NCBI GenBank assembly: GCA_004299705.1
Contig: SCQS01000032.1
Location: 121,342-185,341, forward strand
Source of the DNA: Rhodanobacteraceae bacterium
GTDB taxonomy: Bacteria; Pseudomonadota; Gammaproteobacteria; Xanthomonadales; Rhodanobacteraceae
Length of the DNA stretch: 64,000 nt
Direction of reading: 5' to 3'
In this document: piece after piece, positions 40,064 through 48,436 of the stretch
Position numbering within the stretch: the first letter of the stretch is position 1
How the letters are laid out: each line of letters starts with the position of its first letter
Program-made: the position numbers and the translations under genes
The notes under the pieces: generated by a model
Database searches by the model: none
Seen by the model: the letters and a program-made list of their open reading frames with translations, nothing else
Told to the model about the DNA's origin: nothing

Positions 40064-41878
40064 ATGCCGTTTCGCCTACGTCCACAGTTCCTGCTCACGT
40101 TCGCCGCCACGCTGGCGCTGTCGCTGCCCGCGTTCGGCCAACAGTCGGACGTGCGCTTGCCCAGCCTTGGCAGTTCGTTCGACACCGTGATGTCGCCGGC
40201 GGAAGCGCAAGCCTACGGCGCGGAGTTCAAGCGCGAGCTGCGTGCGGCGCACCTGGTCATGGACGATCCCCTGGTGGATCAATACCTGAATGCGGTGGGT
40301 TATCGGCTGGTCGCCGCCAGTCCCGATCCGGGCAAGCACATCACCTTCACCTTGATCAACATCCCGGAGATCAACTCGTTCGCCACCTTCGGCGGCTACA
40401 TCTTCATCTTCTCGGGCCTGTTCACCATGACCCAGAACCAGGACGAACTGGCCGCGGTGATGGCCCACGAACTCTCGCACGTCGACCTGCACCACCTGCA
40501 GCAGGCCATGGAAGACCAGAAGAAATCCGCGCCGCTGTACGTGATCGGCGCGCTCGCCGCGGCGATGGCGGCATCGCGGGTCGATTCGAACCACAACAAC
40601 GGTTACGTGGGCAACCCGTACGGCTACGGTTACGGCAACAACGTGCCCTACGACTACGGCAGCGTCGACCCCGCGATGGGCGCGCTGGTGTCGGTGATGG
40701 CGATGATGCAGCAGCACCAGATCGAATTCACCCGCGCCGACGAGGCCCAGGCCGACCACGTCGGCATCAATACCCTGGCCAAGGCCGGCTTCGATCCGGA
40801 AGCCATGGCCGACATGTTCGCCCGCATGCAAGCCATGATCCGCCCCGGCGGCGAAGGCGGCATGGCGGCCGGCAACATGCCCAGCTTCCTGCAGGATCAC
40901 CCGGTCACCAGCGTGCGCATCGCCGATGCACGCGCACGCGCGCGCGTGCTGGAAAAGGAAATGGGATCACGCACCGCCGAAGTCAACGGCGAGAAGCAAT
41001 ACAGGATATCGACCAACACCGGCGCGTCGCCCGCACCGGGGATCTTGCCGTTGCCGTTCGTGAAGGGCGGCACCGCGGTGGTGGGTGACCCCCAGCGCGG
41101 CCCCAGCGAATTGCAATACACGCTGATGCGCGAACGCATACGCGTGTTGTCGGCCAGCGACCCGCACACGGTGCTGAATTACTACCAGCGCAACATGGCC
41201 GACAGCAGCAAGTTCGCATCTGCCACCTACAACCGTTACGGTTACGCCTTGGCGCTGATACAACTCGGGCAAGCTTCGAAAGCCGTGCCGGTGATGGCGA
41301 AACTGGTGCAGCAAAAACCGGACGACCTTACCCTTGCGCTGGGCCTGGCCGACGCGGAACGCCACGCCGGCCTGCGCACTGAGGCCCTCAAACGCTACGC
41401 CGCGCTCAACGCGACCTGGCCCAACGACCCCGCGATCGTGCTGGATTACAGCCGTGCGTTGCTCGACAGCGGTGCCAAGATCGACGCCAAGACCGCGCAG
41501 GCCTTGCTCAAACCCCTGCTCAATGACGACTCCGAACCGTCGCTGTACGCGACCTATGGCCACGCCTGCCATGTCGCGGGCGACGAAGTGCACGCCGGCA
41601 TCGCCTACGCGGATGCCACATTCCTGTCCGGCCATGCCGCCGACTCGCTGGACCAGTTGCATCGCCTGCTGAAACGCAAGGATCTCGACTATTACACCCG
41701 CGCCCAGATCGACTCGCGCATCGCGCAGATCACGCCGATCGTGCTGGAGATCCGGCGCCGGCACCTCGACCAGGGCCAGAACGGCGACGGCAACGACCTC
41801 AATTCGCTGCGCGGGCAGGATCACAAGTCCGGGTTGCATTTCAGTACTTGTGCCGGCGCCACGTGCTCGCAGCCCTGA
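40064..41878 (+). CDS. Periplasmic M48 zinc metalloprotease with TPR domain (BepA/YfgC-like)
   Basis: A 604-residue protein. The signal peptide ends near A-F-G (25). The M48 domain has H-E-L-S-H at 135-139 and the third ligand region E-F-T-R-A-D-E-A-Q-A-D near 225. A central Gly/Tyr/Asn-rich insert follows, then C-terminal TPR-like helices. BepA degrades misassembled LptD and other BAM substrates in E. coli; the domain order matches, although this protein is longer than BepA (487). Its tail is polar, with two Cys. ATG at 40064. Function inferred as outer-membrane quality control. Confidence 0.9.
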   Translation: MPFRLRPQFLLTFAATLALSLPAFGQQSDVRLPSLGSSFDTVMSPAEAQAYGAEFKRELRAAHLVMDDPLVDQYLNAVGYRLVAASPDPGKHITFTLINIPEINSFATFGGYIFIFSGLFTMTQNQDELAAVMAHELSHVDLHHLQQAMEDQKKSAPLYVIGALAAAMAASRVDSNHNNGYVGNPYGYGYGNNVPYDYGSVDPAMGALVSVMAMMQQHQIEFTRADEAQADHVGINTLAKAGFDPEAMADMFARMQAMIRPGGEGGMAAGNMPSFLQDHPVTSVRIADARARARVLEKEMGSRTAEVNGEKQYRISTNTGASPAPGILPLPFVKGGTAVVGDPQRGPSELQYTLMRERIRVLSASDPHTVLNYYQRNMADSSKFASATYNRYGYALALIQLGQASKAVPVMAKLVQQKPDDLTLALGLADAERHAGLRTEALKRYAALNATWPNDPAIVLDYSRALLDSGAKIDAKTAQALLKPLLNDDSEPSLYATYGHACHVAGDEVHAGIAYADATFLSGHAADSLDQLHRLLKRKDLDYYTRAQIDSRIAQITPIVLEIRRRHLDQGQNGDGNDLNSLRGQDHKSGLHFSTCAGATCSQP

Positions 41879-41951
41879 ACACGCCGGGCGCGATGTGCGC
41901 GGCGGGACGCTCGCGTATCATGCCGCTTTCGTGTCCGCCGCCGCCCGCACC

Positions 41952-42695
41952 ATGACCTTGACCCGAACTTCGATCCAGCCATTGCTCACACGGCTGTTGC
42001 CCGCCCTTTTCGCACTGGCCGCGTTCACCGCGCAGGCCGCGCCACCCGCCCACGCTTCGGCAGCATCGGCCGCGAATACCGCGCCGGTCGCGCACCCGCA
42101 AGTCGAACTCAAGACTTCGATGGGCGACATCGTGATCGAACTGTTCCCCGACAAGGCGCCCAAGACCGTCGCCAACTTCCTGCAATACGTGAAGGACGGT
42201 TTCTACGACGGCACCGTGTTCCATCGCGTGATTCCGGGCTATCTGGTGCAGGGCGGCCTGTACACCCGCGAACTGCGCCCCAAACGCACCCTGCCGCCGA
42301 TTCCCGACGAGGCCAACAACGGGTTGTCGAACCTGCACGGCACCGTGGCTGCCGCGCGCGGACCCGATCCCGATTCGGCGACCTCGCAGTTCTTCATCAA
42401 CGTGGTGGACAATCCGCGCCTCGACTACGTCGGCAACCAGAGTGGCATGACCTGGGGTTACGCGGTGTTCGGCAAAGTCGTGAAAGGCATGGACGTGGTC
42501 GACAAGATCGACAACCTGCCGACCGGCCCGCAGGGGCCGTTCATCGGCGACGTGCCGCGCCCGCTGGTGGTGATCGAGAGCGCCAAGGTCATCGGCGAAG
42601 CCGCGCATCCCGTGGCCGAACCGGTGTCGCCGGTGACGGGGCAGGCGCCGGCTTCTACGCCCGCCTCGAAGAAGAAGCCGGGGAGCAGCCATTGA
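41952..42695 (+). CDS. Periplasmic cyclophilin-type peptidyl-prolyl isomerase
   Basis: The 247-residue protein has a signal peptide (cleavage after A-Q-A near 30), an Ala-rich spacer, and then the cyclophilin domain. That domain shows G-D-I-V-I-E-L-F, F-Y-D-G-T-V-F-H-R-V-I-P with the catalytic Arg, S-A-T-S-Q-F-F-I-N and V-F-G-K-V. A basic Lys/Pro/Ser tail follows. It is closest in layout to PpiA. It lies directly after the M48 protease, so the two may form an envelope-folding unit. lpxH follows after 160 bases of repeat-like DNA. Confidence 0.92.
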   Translation: MTLTRTSIQPLLTRLLPALFALAAFTAQAAPPAHASAASAANTAPVAHPQVELKTSMGDIVIELFPDKAPKTVANFLQYVKDGFYDGTVFHRVIPGYLVQGGLYTRELRPKRTLPPIPDEANNGLSNLHGTVAAARGPDPDSATSQFFINVVDNPRLDYVGNQSGMTWGYAVFGKVVKGMDVVDKIDNLPTGPQGPFIGDVPRPLVVIESAKVIGEAAHPVAEPVSPVTGQAPASTPASKKKPGSSH

Positions 42696-42856
42696 GCGTG
42701 ACGTTGCTCTCCCTCCCCTTCAAGGGGGCGAGGCTATGCGTTGGCGAACCGCAGGTTCGCGCATCGCTGAGCGCCCGAGGCAGGACGCCGAGGGCAGGGT
42801 TGCTTCGCAAGGGCATTACGCTCGAGCGTAGCAACGTCGGGGTGGGGATGGGTTGA
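42696..42856. other. Repeat-like intergenic DNA before lpxH
   Basis: It contains CTCCCTCCCCTTCAAGGGGG, a GCGAACCGCAGGTTCGCG hairpin, a CGCTCGAGCG palindrome and GGGTGGGG. This looks like a decayed member of the C/G-rich repeat families. No gene is seen. Confidence 0.5.
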
Positions 42857-43582
42857 GTGCACACTCTATTTGTTTCCGACCTGCACCTCGACGACGCACG
42901 CCCGCACCTCGTCGATGATTTCGAGCGTTTCTGCGCCGGCGAGGCGAGGCGCGCCGAGGCACTGTACGTTCTCGGCGATTTGTTTGAAACCTATATCGGC
43001 GACGATGACGATGCCGCGTTGAACGCGCGCGTGGCTGCAGCGCTGCATGACATATCCGACACCGGCGTGCCGGTACATTTCATCGCCGGCAACCGCGATT
43101 TCCTGCTGGGCGACGCGTACGCACACCGTTGTGGGATGGACATCCTGAAAGAAAGCACGATCATCGATCTGTACGGCGCGCCCACGCTGATCCTGCACGG
43201 CGACGTGCTGTGCAGCGACGACGTGGCCTATCAGACATTCCGCAAGCAGGTGCGTGATCCGGCCTGGCAAGCCGCGTTCCTTGCGCGCCCGCTTTCGGAA
43301 CGCCGGGCTTTTGCCGCGCAGGCGCGCGACGCCAGCCGCGCGCACACATCCATCGCCGACATGGCGATCATGGATGTGAATCAAGGCGCGGTCGAACGCG
43401 CGCTGCGCGAAGCCGGCGTCGCACGCATGATCCACGGTCATACCCACCGTCCCGCAACCCACGACTTCATCCTGGACGGCCAACCCGCGCAACGCATCGT
43501 GCTGGGCGACTGGTACGTGCAGGGTTCGGTGTTGCGCGTGGATCGAGACATCGCCACGCTCGCCGCTCTGGCTCCCCACTGA
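42857..43582 (+). CDS. lpxH: UDP-2,3-diacylglucosamine diphosphatase
   Basis: The 241-residue calcineurin-like phosphoesterase makes lipid X in lipid A synthesis. Metal ligands are seen in S-D-L-H-L, G-D-L-F-E, G-N-R-D-F, I-L-H-G-D and G-H-T-H-R. The start is a GTG at 42857; the sequence begins directly with the H-T-L-F-V-S-D-L-H strand, so no room exists for another start. The ppi-lpxH order is common in gammaproteobacteria. Confidence 0.96.
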   Translation: MHTLFVSDLHLDDARPHLVDDFERFCAGEARRAEALYVLGDLFETYIGDDDDAALNARVAAALHDISDTGVPVHFIAGNRDFLLGDAYAHRCGMDILKESTIIDLYGAPTLILHGDVLCSDDVAYQTFRKQVRDPAWQAAFLARPLSERRAFAAQARDASRAHTSIADMAIMDVNQGAVERALREAGVARMIHGHTHRPATHDFILDGQPAQRIVLGDWYVQGSVLRVDRDIATLAALAPH

Positions 43583-43592
43583 CGGAGGCACC

Positions 43593-44204
43593 ATGCAACT
43601 GATCGGCATGCTCGATTCGCCCTACGTACGTCGCACCGCGATTTCGCTGCGGATGCTCGGCGTCCCGTTCGAACTTCGCCCGCTTTCGGTGTTCCGCGAT
43701 TTCGACGCGTTCCGCGCCATCAACCCGCTGGTCAAGGCGCCGACGCTGGTCTGCGACGACGGTTGCGTGCTGGTCGATTCCACGCTGATCATCGATTACG
43801 CGGAAACGCTTGCCGCGCGCAGCCTGATGCCGCGCGATTCCGAGGCGCACCGCCGCGCCTTGAGGCTGATCGGCCTGGCACTGGTGACGTGCGAGAAGGC
43901 CGTGCAGCATTTTTACGAGCTCAAGCGGGCCGAGGCTTTGCGGGACGCATCGTGGCAGCAACGCGTGCAAGGGCAACTGCGCGACGCCTGCGCGCTGCTC
44001 GACGATGCGCTGCACGCGGCGCCTGCCGATCATTGGCTGTGTGGCGATCACGTCACGCAGGCCGACATCAGCGTCGGGGTCGCGTGGACTTTCACGCAGA
44101 TCGTTGCTGCGGAGATCGTGTCCGCGCGCGACTACCCGGCGTTTTCAGGATTCGCCACGCGTGCGGAGCGACTGCCGGATTTCATGGCGCTGCCGCCCAC
44201 CTGA
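43593..44204 (+). CDS. Glutathione S-transferase family protein
   Basis: A 203-residue two-domain protein. The N-terminal thioredoxin-like domain has S-P-Y-V-R-R (catalytic Ser), K-A-P-T-L and D-S-T-L-I-I-D-Y for glutathione binding. The C-terminal helical domain has the Q-A-D-I-S-V-G capping motif. It starts 10 bases after lpxH and is likely co-transcribed. The substrate is unknown; similar to E. coli YibF-type GSTs. Confidence 0.9.
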   Translation: MQLIGMLDSPYVRRTAISLRMLGVPFELRPLSVFRDFDAFRAINPLVKAPTLVCDDGCVLVDSTLIIDYAETLAARSLMPRDSEAHRRALRLIGLALVTCEKAVQHFYELKRAEALRDASWQQRVQGQLRDACALLDDALHAAPADHWLCGDHVTQADISVGVAWTFTQIVAAEIVSARDYPAFSGFATRAERLPDFMALPPT

Positions 44205-44208
44205 CCGC

Positions 44209-45585
44209 CTACCCGCAGGCGTCGATCGCCTCGCGCAAGCGTTCGACGCCGATCACCTGCATGTCCCCCATGCGCGCGGATTTTTTCGGCGCATTCGCTT
44301 GCGGCACTATTGCGCGACGAAAGCCATGGTGCGCGGCTTCCTTCAGGCGTTCCTCACCGTTCGGTACGGGCCGCACTTCGCCGGACAAACCCACTTCGCC
44401 GAACGCCACGGTCTTTTCCGGCAAGGCGCGATCGCGGAAACTCGACAACACCGCCAGCAATACTGGCAGGTCGGCCGCGGTTTCCTGCACCCGGATGCCG
44501 CCGACCACGTTCACGAACACGTCCTGGTCGAACACGGCCGCACCACCGTGGCGATGCAACACCGCCAGCAGCATCGCCAGTCGGTTCTGCTCCAGACCCA
44601 GTGCCACGCGGCGCGGATTGCCAAGGTTCGATTGATCGACCAACGCCTGGACTTCTACCAGCAGCGGACGCGTGCCTTCGCGCGTCACCATCACCGCGCT
44701 GCCGGGCGTTGCACCCTGCTGCGCCGACAGGAAAATCGCCGACGGGTTCGGCACCTCGCGCAAGCCCTTGTCGCCCATCGCGAACACGCCAAGTTCGTTG
44801 ACCGCGCCGAAGCGGTTCTTGAACGCGCGCAGCACCCGAAAGCGCGAACCCACTTCGCCCTCGAAATACAGCACCGCGTCGACCATGTGTTCCAGCACGC
44901 GCGGGCCGGCGATGCCACCCTCTTTCGTCACATGGCCAACGAGAAACACCGACGCACCCGATTGCTTGGCGTAGCGCACCAACCGCGCCGCCGACTCGCG
45001 CACCTGCGACACCGAGCCCGGCGCCGCCGGCAGGGTTTCGGTCCAGATGGTCTGGATCGAATCGATCACCAGCACGCGCGGTTTCTCGTTTTGCGCATGT
45101 TCGAGAATCCGTTCGACGCAGGTTTCCGCGAGCGCGCGCAACGGCGCCAATTCCAATCCGAGCCGATGCCCGCGCGCCGCGATCTGCGCCAGCGATTCCT
45201 CGCCACTGACATACAAGCCCGGCAGGCGTTCGCCCAAGGCGGCCAGCGTCTGCAACAACAGCGTCGATTTGCCGATGCCGGGATCGCCGCCCACAAGAAC
45301 AACTGAACCTTCCACCAGGCCGCCGCCCAGCACGCGATCAAGCTCGCCGATCCGGATCAGGTGTCGTTGCTCGACCTCACCTGCGACGCTTGCCAGCGGC
45401 TGCACCTTCGAGGCCTCGATCCCCGCGTAGCCCACGCGCCGCACCGCGCCCCCGGCTTCTTTCGCCGGCTGCACCACGAACGCGGACAGCGTGTTCCATT
45501 GACCGCAGGCATCGCACTGGCCCTGCCACTTCGGATACTCGGCGCCGCAATCGGAACACACGTAGGCAGTCTTGGCCTTGGCCAT
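44209..45585 (-). CDS. radA: DNA repair protein RadA (Sms)
   Basis: A 458-residue RecA-like helicase that promotes branch migration in recombination. The zinc finger is C-S-D-C-G...C-D-A-C, Walker A is G-G-D-P-G-I-G-K-S-T near 95, and the RadA-specific K-N-R-F-G motif is near 260. The C-terminus is a Lon-like domain (R-V-Q-E-T-A-A-D-L). Two ATGs in a row (45588, 45585) follow GAGGAGG; either may start. The first base of the start overlaps the alr stop, showing an alr-radA operon. Confidence 0.96.
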   Translation of the reverse strand: MAKAKTAYVCSDCGAEYPKWQGQCDACGQWNTLSAFVVQPAKEAGGAVRRVGYAGIEASKVQPLASVAGEVEQRHLIRIGELDRVLGGGLVEGSVVLVGGDPGIGKSTLLLQTLAALGERLPGLYVSGEESLAQIAARGHRLGLELAPLRALAETCVERILEHAQNEKPRVLVIDSIQTIWTETLPAAPGSVSQVRESAARLVRYAKQSGASVFLVGHVTKEGGIAGPRVLEHMVDAVLYFEGEVGSRFRVLRAFKNRFGAVNELGVFAMGDKGLREVPNPSAIFLSAQQGATPGSAVMVTREGTRPLLVEVQALVDQSNLGNPRRVALGLEQNRLAMLLAVLHRHGGAAVFDQDVFVNVVGGIRVQETAADLPVLLAVLSSFRDRALPEKTVAFGEVGLSGEVRPVPNGEERLKEAAHHGFRRAIVPQANAPKKSARMGDMQVIGVERLREAIDACG

Positions 45586-46667
45586 CATGCGCCCTCCTCG
45601 GCAAACAGCACGCGACGGGTGACGCCGCAGGTGAGTTCGTAGGAAATGGTGTGGGCGTGTGCGGCAATGGTTTCGACCGGCAGCTGCAGGCTCCACAACG
45701 TCACCACATCGCCGACCTTCGCATTCGGAGCCTGGCGCAAATCCAGCGTCAGCAAGTCCATCGAGACACGCCCGATCACCGCCGCCGGCGCTGTGCCGAC
45801 CCGCACCGGCGTGCCGGACTCCGCACTGCGCGGATAGCCGTCACCATAGCCGATCGCGGCGACGCCGATGTCCATGTCTTCCGGACACGCCCAGGTCGCG
45901 CCGTAGCCGACACGCTCGCCGCGTGCGATGCGTTTGACCGCGACCAGCCGCGTGGTCAGCGTCATCGCGGGTGCGAAACCGAAATCAGCGCCGGTCTTGC
46001 CTTCCGCCACCGACAAGCCGTACAGCAAGCCGCCCACACGGATCCACTCGCCCCGTGCCTGTGGCCAGCCGAGCAGCCCAGCGGAGTTGGACAGTGCGCG
46101 TTCGCCGGGCAAGTCCCTGGACGCATCGAGGAAACGCTGCGTCTGGCGTGCCGTGAGATCGTTGTCGAACTCGTCCGAAGACGCGAAGTGCGTCATCAAC
46201 ACGATGTCGGGGTCGACCGCGGGCAACGCGCGCAGGCGAGCATGCAGTTCCGTCGCGCGTTCGGGCGCAAAGCCCAATCGATGCATGCCGGTATCGAGTT
46301 TCAGCCAGACTTTCAGCGGCGCACCGCCGTTCTCGCCTTCCAGCATCGCGAGCTGGGCGTCGTGGTGGATCACGGCCTCCAGCTGCAGCCGGCGCATCTC
46401 GGCGATGTCGCCCGCGGCATCGGGACCACTCAACACCACGATGCGCTGGCGATGCCCGGCCGCGCGCAGGCGCAGACCATCGGCAATGGACGCCACGCCG
46501 AACGCATCCGCATCGCCCAATGCCCGCGCGCAGCGTTCGAGGCCATGGCCGTAGGCATCGGCCTTCACCACCGCCATGATTTTGGCGTCGCCCGCAAGCG
46601 TATGCACGCGGGCCAGGTTGGCGCGCAAGGCGTCGAGGTGGATCGTGGCGGTGGCGGAGCGGCTCAT
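45585..46667 (-). CDS. alr: Alanine racemase
   Basis: A 360-residue PLP enzyme supplying D-Ala for peptidoglycan. K-A-D-A-Y-G-H-G holds the PLP Lys35. The second catalytic base Tyr is in G-Y-G-A-T-W. S-M-D-L-L-T-L-D and G-Y-G-D-G-Y-P are typical. Length is normal. radA overlaps its stop. The whole space to the upstream dnaB is filled by a family A repeat, in the classic dnaB-alr order. D-Ala catabolism (dadA) lies on the other side of dnaB. Confidence 0.97.
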   Translation of the reverse strand: MSRSATATIHLDALRANLARVHTLAGDAKIMAVVKADAYGHGLERCARALGDADAFGVASIADGLRLRAAGHRQRIVVLSGPDAAGDIAEMRRLQLEAVIHHDAQLAMLEGENGGAPLKVWLKLDTGMHRLGFAPERATELHARLRALPAVDPDIVLMTHFASSDEFDNDLTARQTQRFLDASRDLPGERALSNSAGLLGWPQARGEWIRVGGLLYGLSVAEGKTGADFGFAPAMTLTTRLVAVKRIARGERVGYGATWACPEDMDIGVAAIGYGDGYPRSAESGTPVRVGTAPAAVIGRVSMDLLTLDLRQAPNAKVGDVVTLWSLQLPVETIAAHAHTISYELTCGVTRRVLFAEEGA

Positions 46668-46669
46668 TG

Positions 46670-46779
46670 AAAACCGGGGTCAGGGGAACCCGGGGTCAGA
46701 GTGCAATTTCGCGGGAAGAGCTTGTTTGACGAACGGCTGCGTCCGAAATTGCACTCTGACCCCGGTTTCCCCCGGTTTC
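46670..46779. repeat. Inverted-repeat element, family A, between dnaB and alr
   Basis: Arms GGGGTCAGAGTGCAATTTCG and CGAAATTGCACTCTGACCCC pair perfectly over 20 bases around a centre of about 35 bp. As in nadE, a partial duplicate CCGGGGTCAGGGGAACC flanks the left arm. The element ends exactly at the dnaB stop and begins 3 bases from the alr start. Confidence 0.92.
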
Positions 46780-48171
46780 TCACTCCATGCTCCCCACGTA
46801 CGCCTCGGGCGCGTAGTTCTCGAACTTGGTGTACTGGCCGAGGAAGGTCAGCTTGACGGTATCGATGGGGCCATTGCGCTGCTTGCCGATGATGATCTCG
46901 GCGATGCCCTTGTGGTTGGATTCCTTGTTGTAGACCTCGTCGCGGTAGATGAACAGGATCAGGTCGGCGTCCTGCTCGATCGCGCCCGATTCGCGCAGGT
47001 CGCTCATCACCGGACGCTTGTCGTTGCGTTGTTCCAGCGCGCGGTTCAACTGCGACAGCGCGATCACCGGCACGTCCAGTTCCTTGGCCATGGCCTTCAG
47101 GTTGCGTGAAATTTCCGAAATTTCCGTCGCGCGGTTTTCCTTGTTGCCGGGCACCTGCATCAATTGCAGGTAATCGATCACCACGAGGCCGAGTCCGTGC
47201 TCGCGCATCATGCGGCGCGCGCGTGAACGCAATTCGCCGGGTGACAGTGCAGGGGTGTCGTCGATGAAGATTTTCGATTCGGACAGCAGCGAGGCGGCCT
47301 GGCTGACCCGCGGCCATTCCTCTTCGGCGAGTTCACCGGAACGCAAATCCTTCTGGTTGATGCGCCCCAGCGAAGAAATCAAACGGAACGCCAGTTGCGA
47401 GGCCGACATTTCCATCGAAAACACCAGCACCGGCTGCTTGGCGCGCATCGCCACGGCTTCGGCGATATTGAGCGCGAACGCGGTCTTGCCCATCGACGGT
47501 CGTCCGGCCACGATCACCAGGTCCTGGCGCTGCATGCCGGACGTCAATTCGTCGAGATCCTTGAAGCCGGTGGTGAGGCCGTTCAACTGGCCGCGGTTGG
47601 CGTAGCGCTGCGCCAGCAACTCCACGGCCTCCTTGACCGACTGGCGCACCGGGATCACCTGCTTGCGCCCGCGCGCGCCGGCCTCGGCGATCTTGAACAC
47701 GCGTTGCTCGGCGGCCTCCAGGATTTCCGGGGTATTGCGGCCTTCCGGATTGAAGCCGTCGCCGGCGATTTGCGTGCCGGCCTCGATCAGTTTGCGCAGC
47801 ACCGCCTTGTCGCGCACGATGTCGGCATAGGCCGCGATGTTGGCCGCGCTGGGGGTGTTGTTGGCCAGCTCCGCAAGATACGCGACGCCGCCGATGTTGG
47901 CGGTTTCGCCGTGGCGCTCGAACCATTCGCCCAGGGTCACCGCGTCGCAGGGCTTGCCGCCCATCGCGAGTTCGCCGATCGCCCGGAAGATCAGGCGGTG
48001 TTCGCGACGGTAGAAATCCTCCTCGGTGACCCGGTCGGCGACCTGGTCCCACGCCTCGCCCACCAGCATCAGGCCGCCCAGCACCGACTGCTCGGCCTCG
48101 ATCGAATGCGGCGGCACCCGCAGCACGTCGACGCGCGGCGGCGGGTTGCGTTCGGGGAGGACAGCGCTCAT
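46780..48171 (-). CDS. dnaB: Replicative DNA helicase DnaB
   Basis: A 463-residue hexameric 5'-3' helicase. The N-terminal helical domain (about 20-120, S-I-E-A-E-Q-S-V-L-G-G) contacts DnaG. The linker helix is followed by the RecA-like domain with Walker A G-R-P-S-M-G-K-T-A near 213, Walker B V-V-I-D-Y-L-Q-L-M and the arginine finger region. No intein is present. A DnaA-box-like 9-mer lies 77 bases upstream. Confidence 0.97.
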   Translation of the reverse strand: MSAVLPERNPPPRVDVLRVPPHSIEAEQSVLGGLMLVGEAWDQVADRVTEEDFYRREHRLIFRAIGELAMGGKPCDAVTLGEWFERHGETANIGGVAYLAELANNTPSAANIAAYADIVRDKAVLRKLIEAGTQIAGDGFNPEGRNTPEILEAAEQRVFKIAEAGARGRKQVIPVRQSVKEAVELLAQRYANRGQLNGLTTGFKDLDELTSGMQRQDLVIVAGRPSMGKTAFALNIAEAVAMRAKQPVLVFSMEMSASQLAFRLISSLGRINQKDLRSGELAEEEWPRVSQAASLLSESKIFIDDTPALSPGELRSRARRMMREHGLGLVVIDYLQLMQVPGNKENRATEISEISRNLKAMAKELDVPVIALSQLNRALEQRNDKRPVMSDLRESGAIEQDADLILFIYRDEVYNKESNHKGIAEIIIGKQRNGPIDTVKLTFLGQYTKFENYAPEAYVGSME

Positions 48172-48307
48172 CGGCGCACGACGCAGGACGGGTTCGGCAT
48201 GCCCACGATCATACGCGCGCGGGTCTCAATGCTTAAGACAACAAGTCTGTGGAAAACTTGTGCACGGCGCGTGGGTGATTCAACCCACCACGAATCCACC
48301 TGCAAAA

Positions 48308-48430
48308 GCAAAGCGCCTTTGACACGGATAAAATCGGATAAGACTGATTTGAGCTTGCGTGCCCCGTCTGCAGCGTGGCTCATGCGCCATCGGCTTTTAT
48401 CCGCTCTTATCCGTGTCCAATGCCTTTGCT
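48308..48430. repeat. Dispersed inverted-repeat element, family B, copy 3
   Basis: Outer arms AGCAAAG and CTTTGCT enclose inner arms TTTGACACGGATAAAA / TTTTATCC..TTATCCGTGTC. The centre is longer than in the other two copies. It lies between dnaB and dadA; the rest of the 265-bp gap holds the dnaB upstream region. Confidence 0.85.
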
Positions 48431-48436
48431 GTTCGC

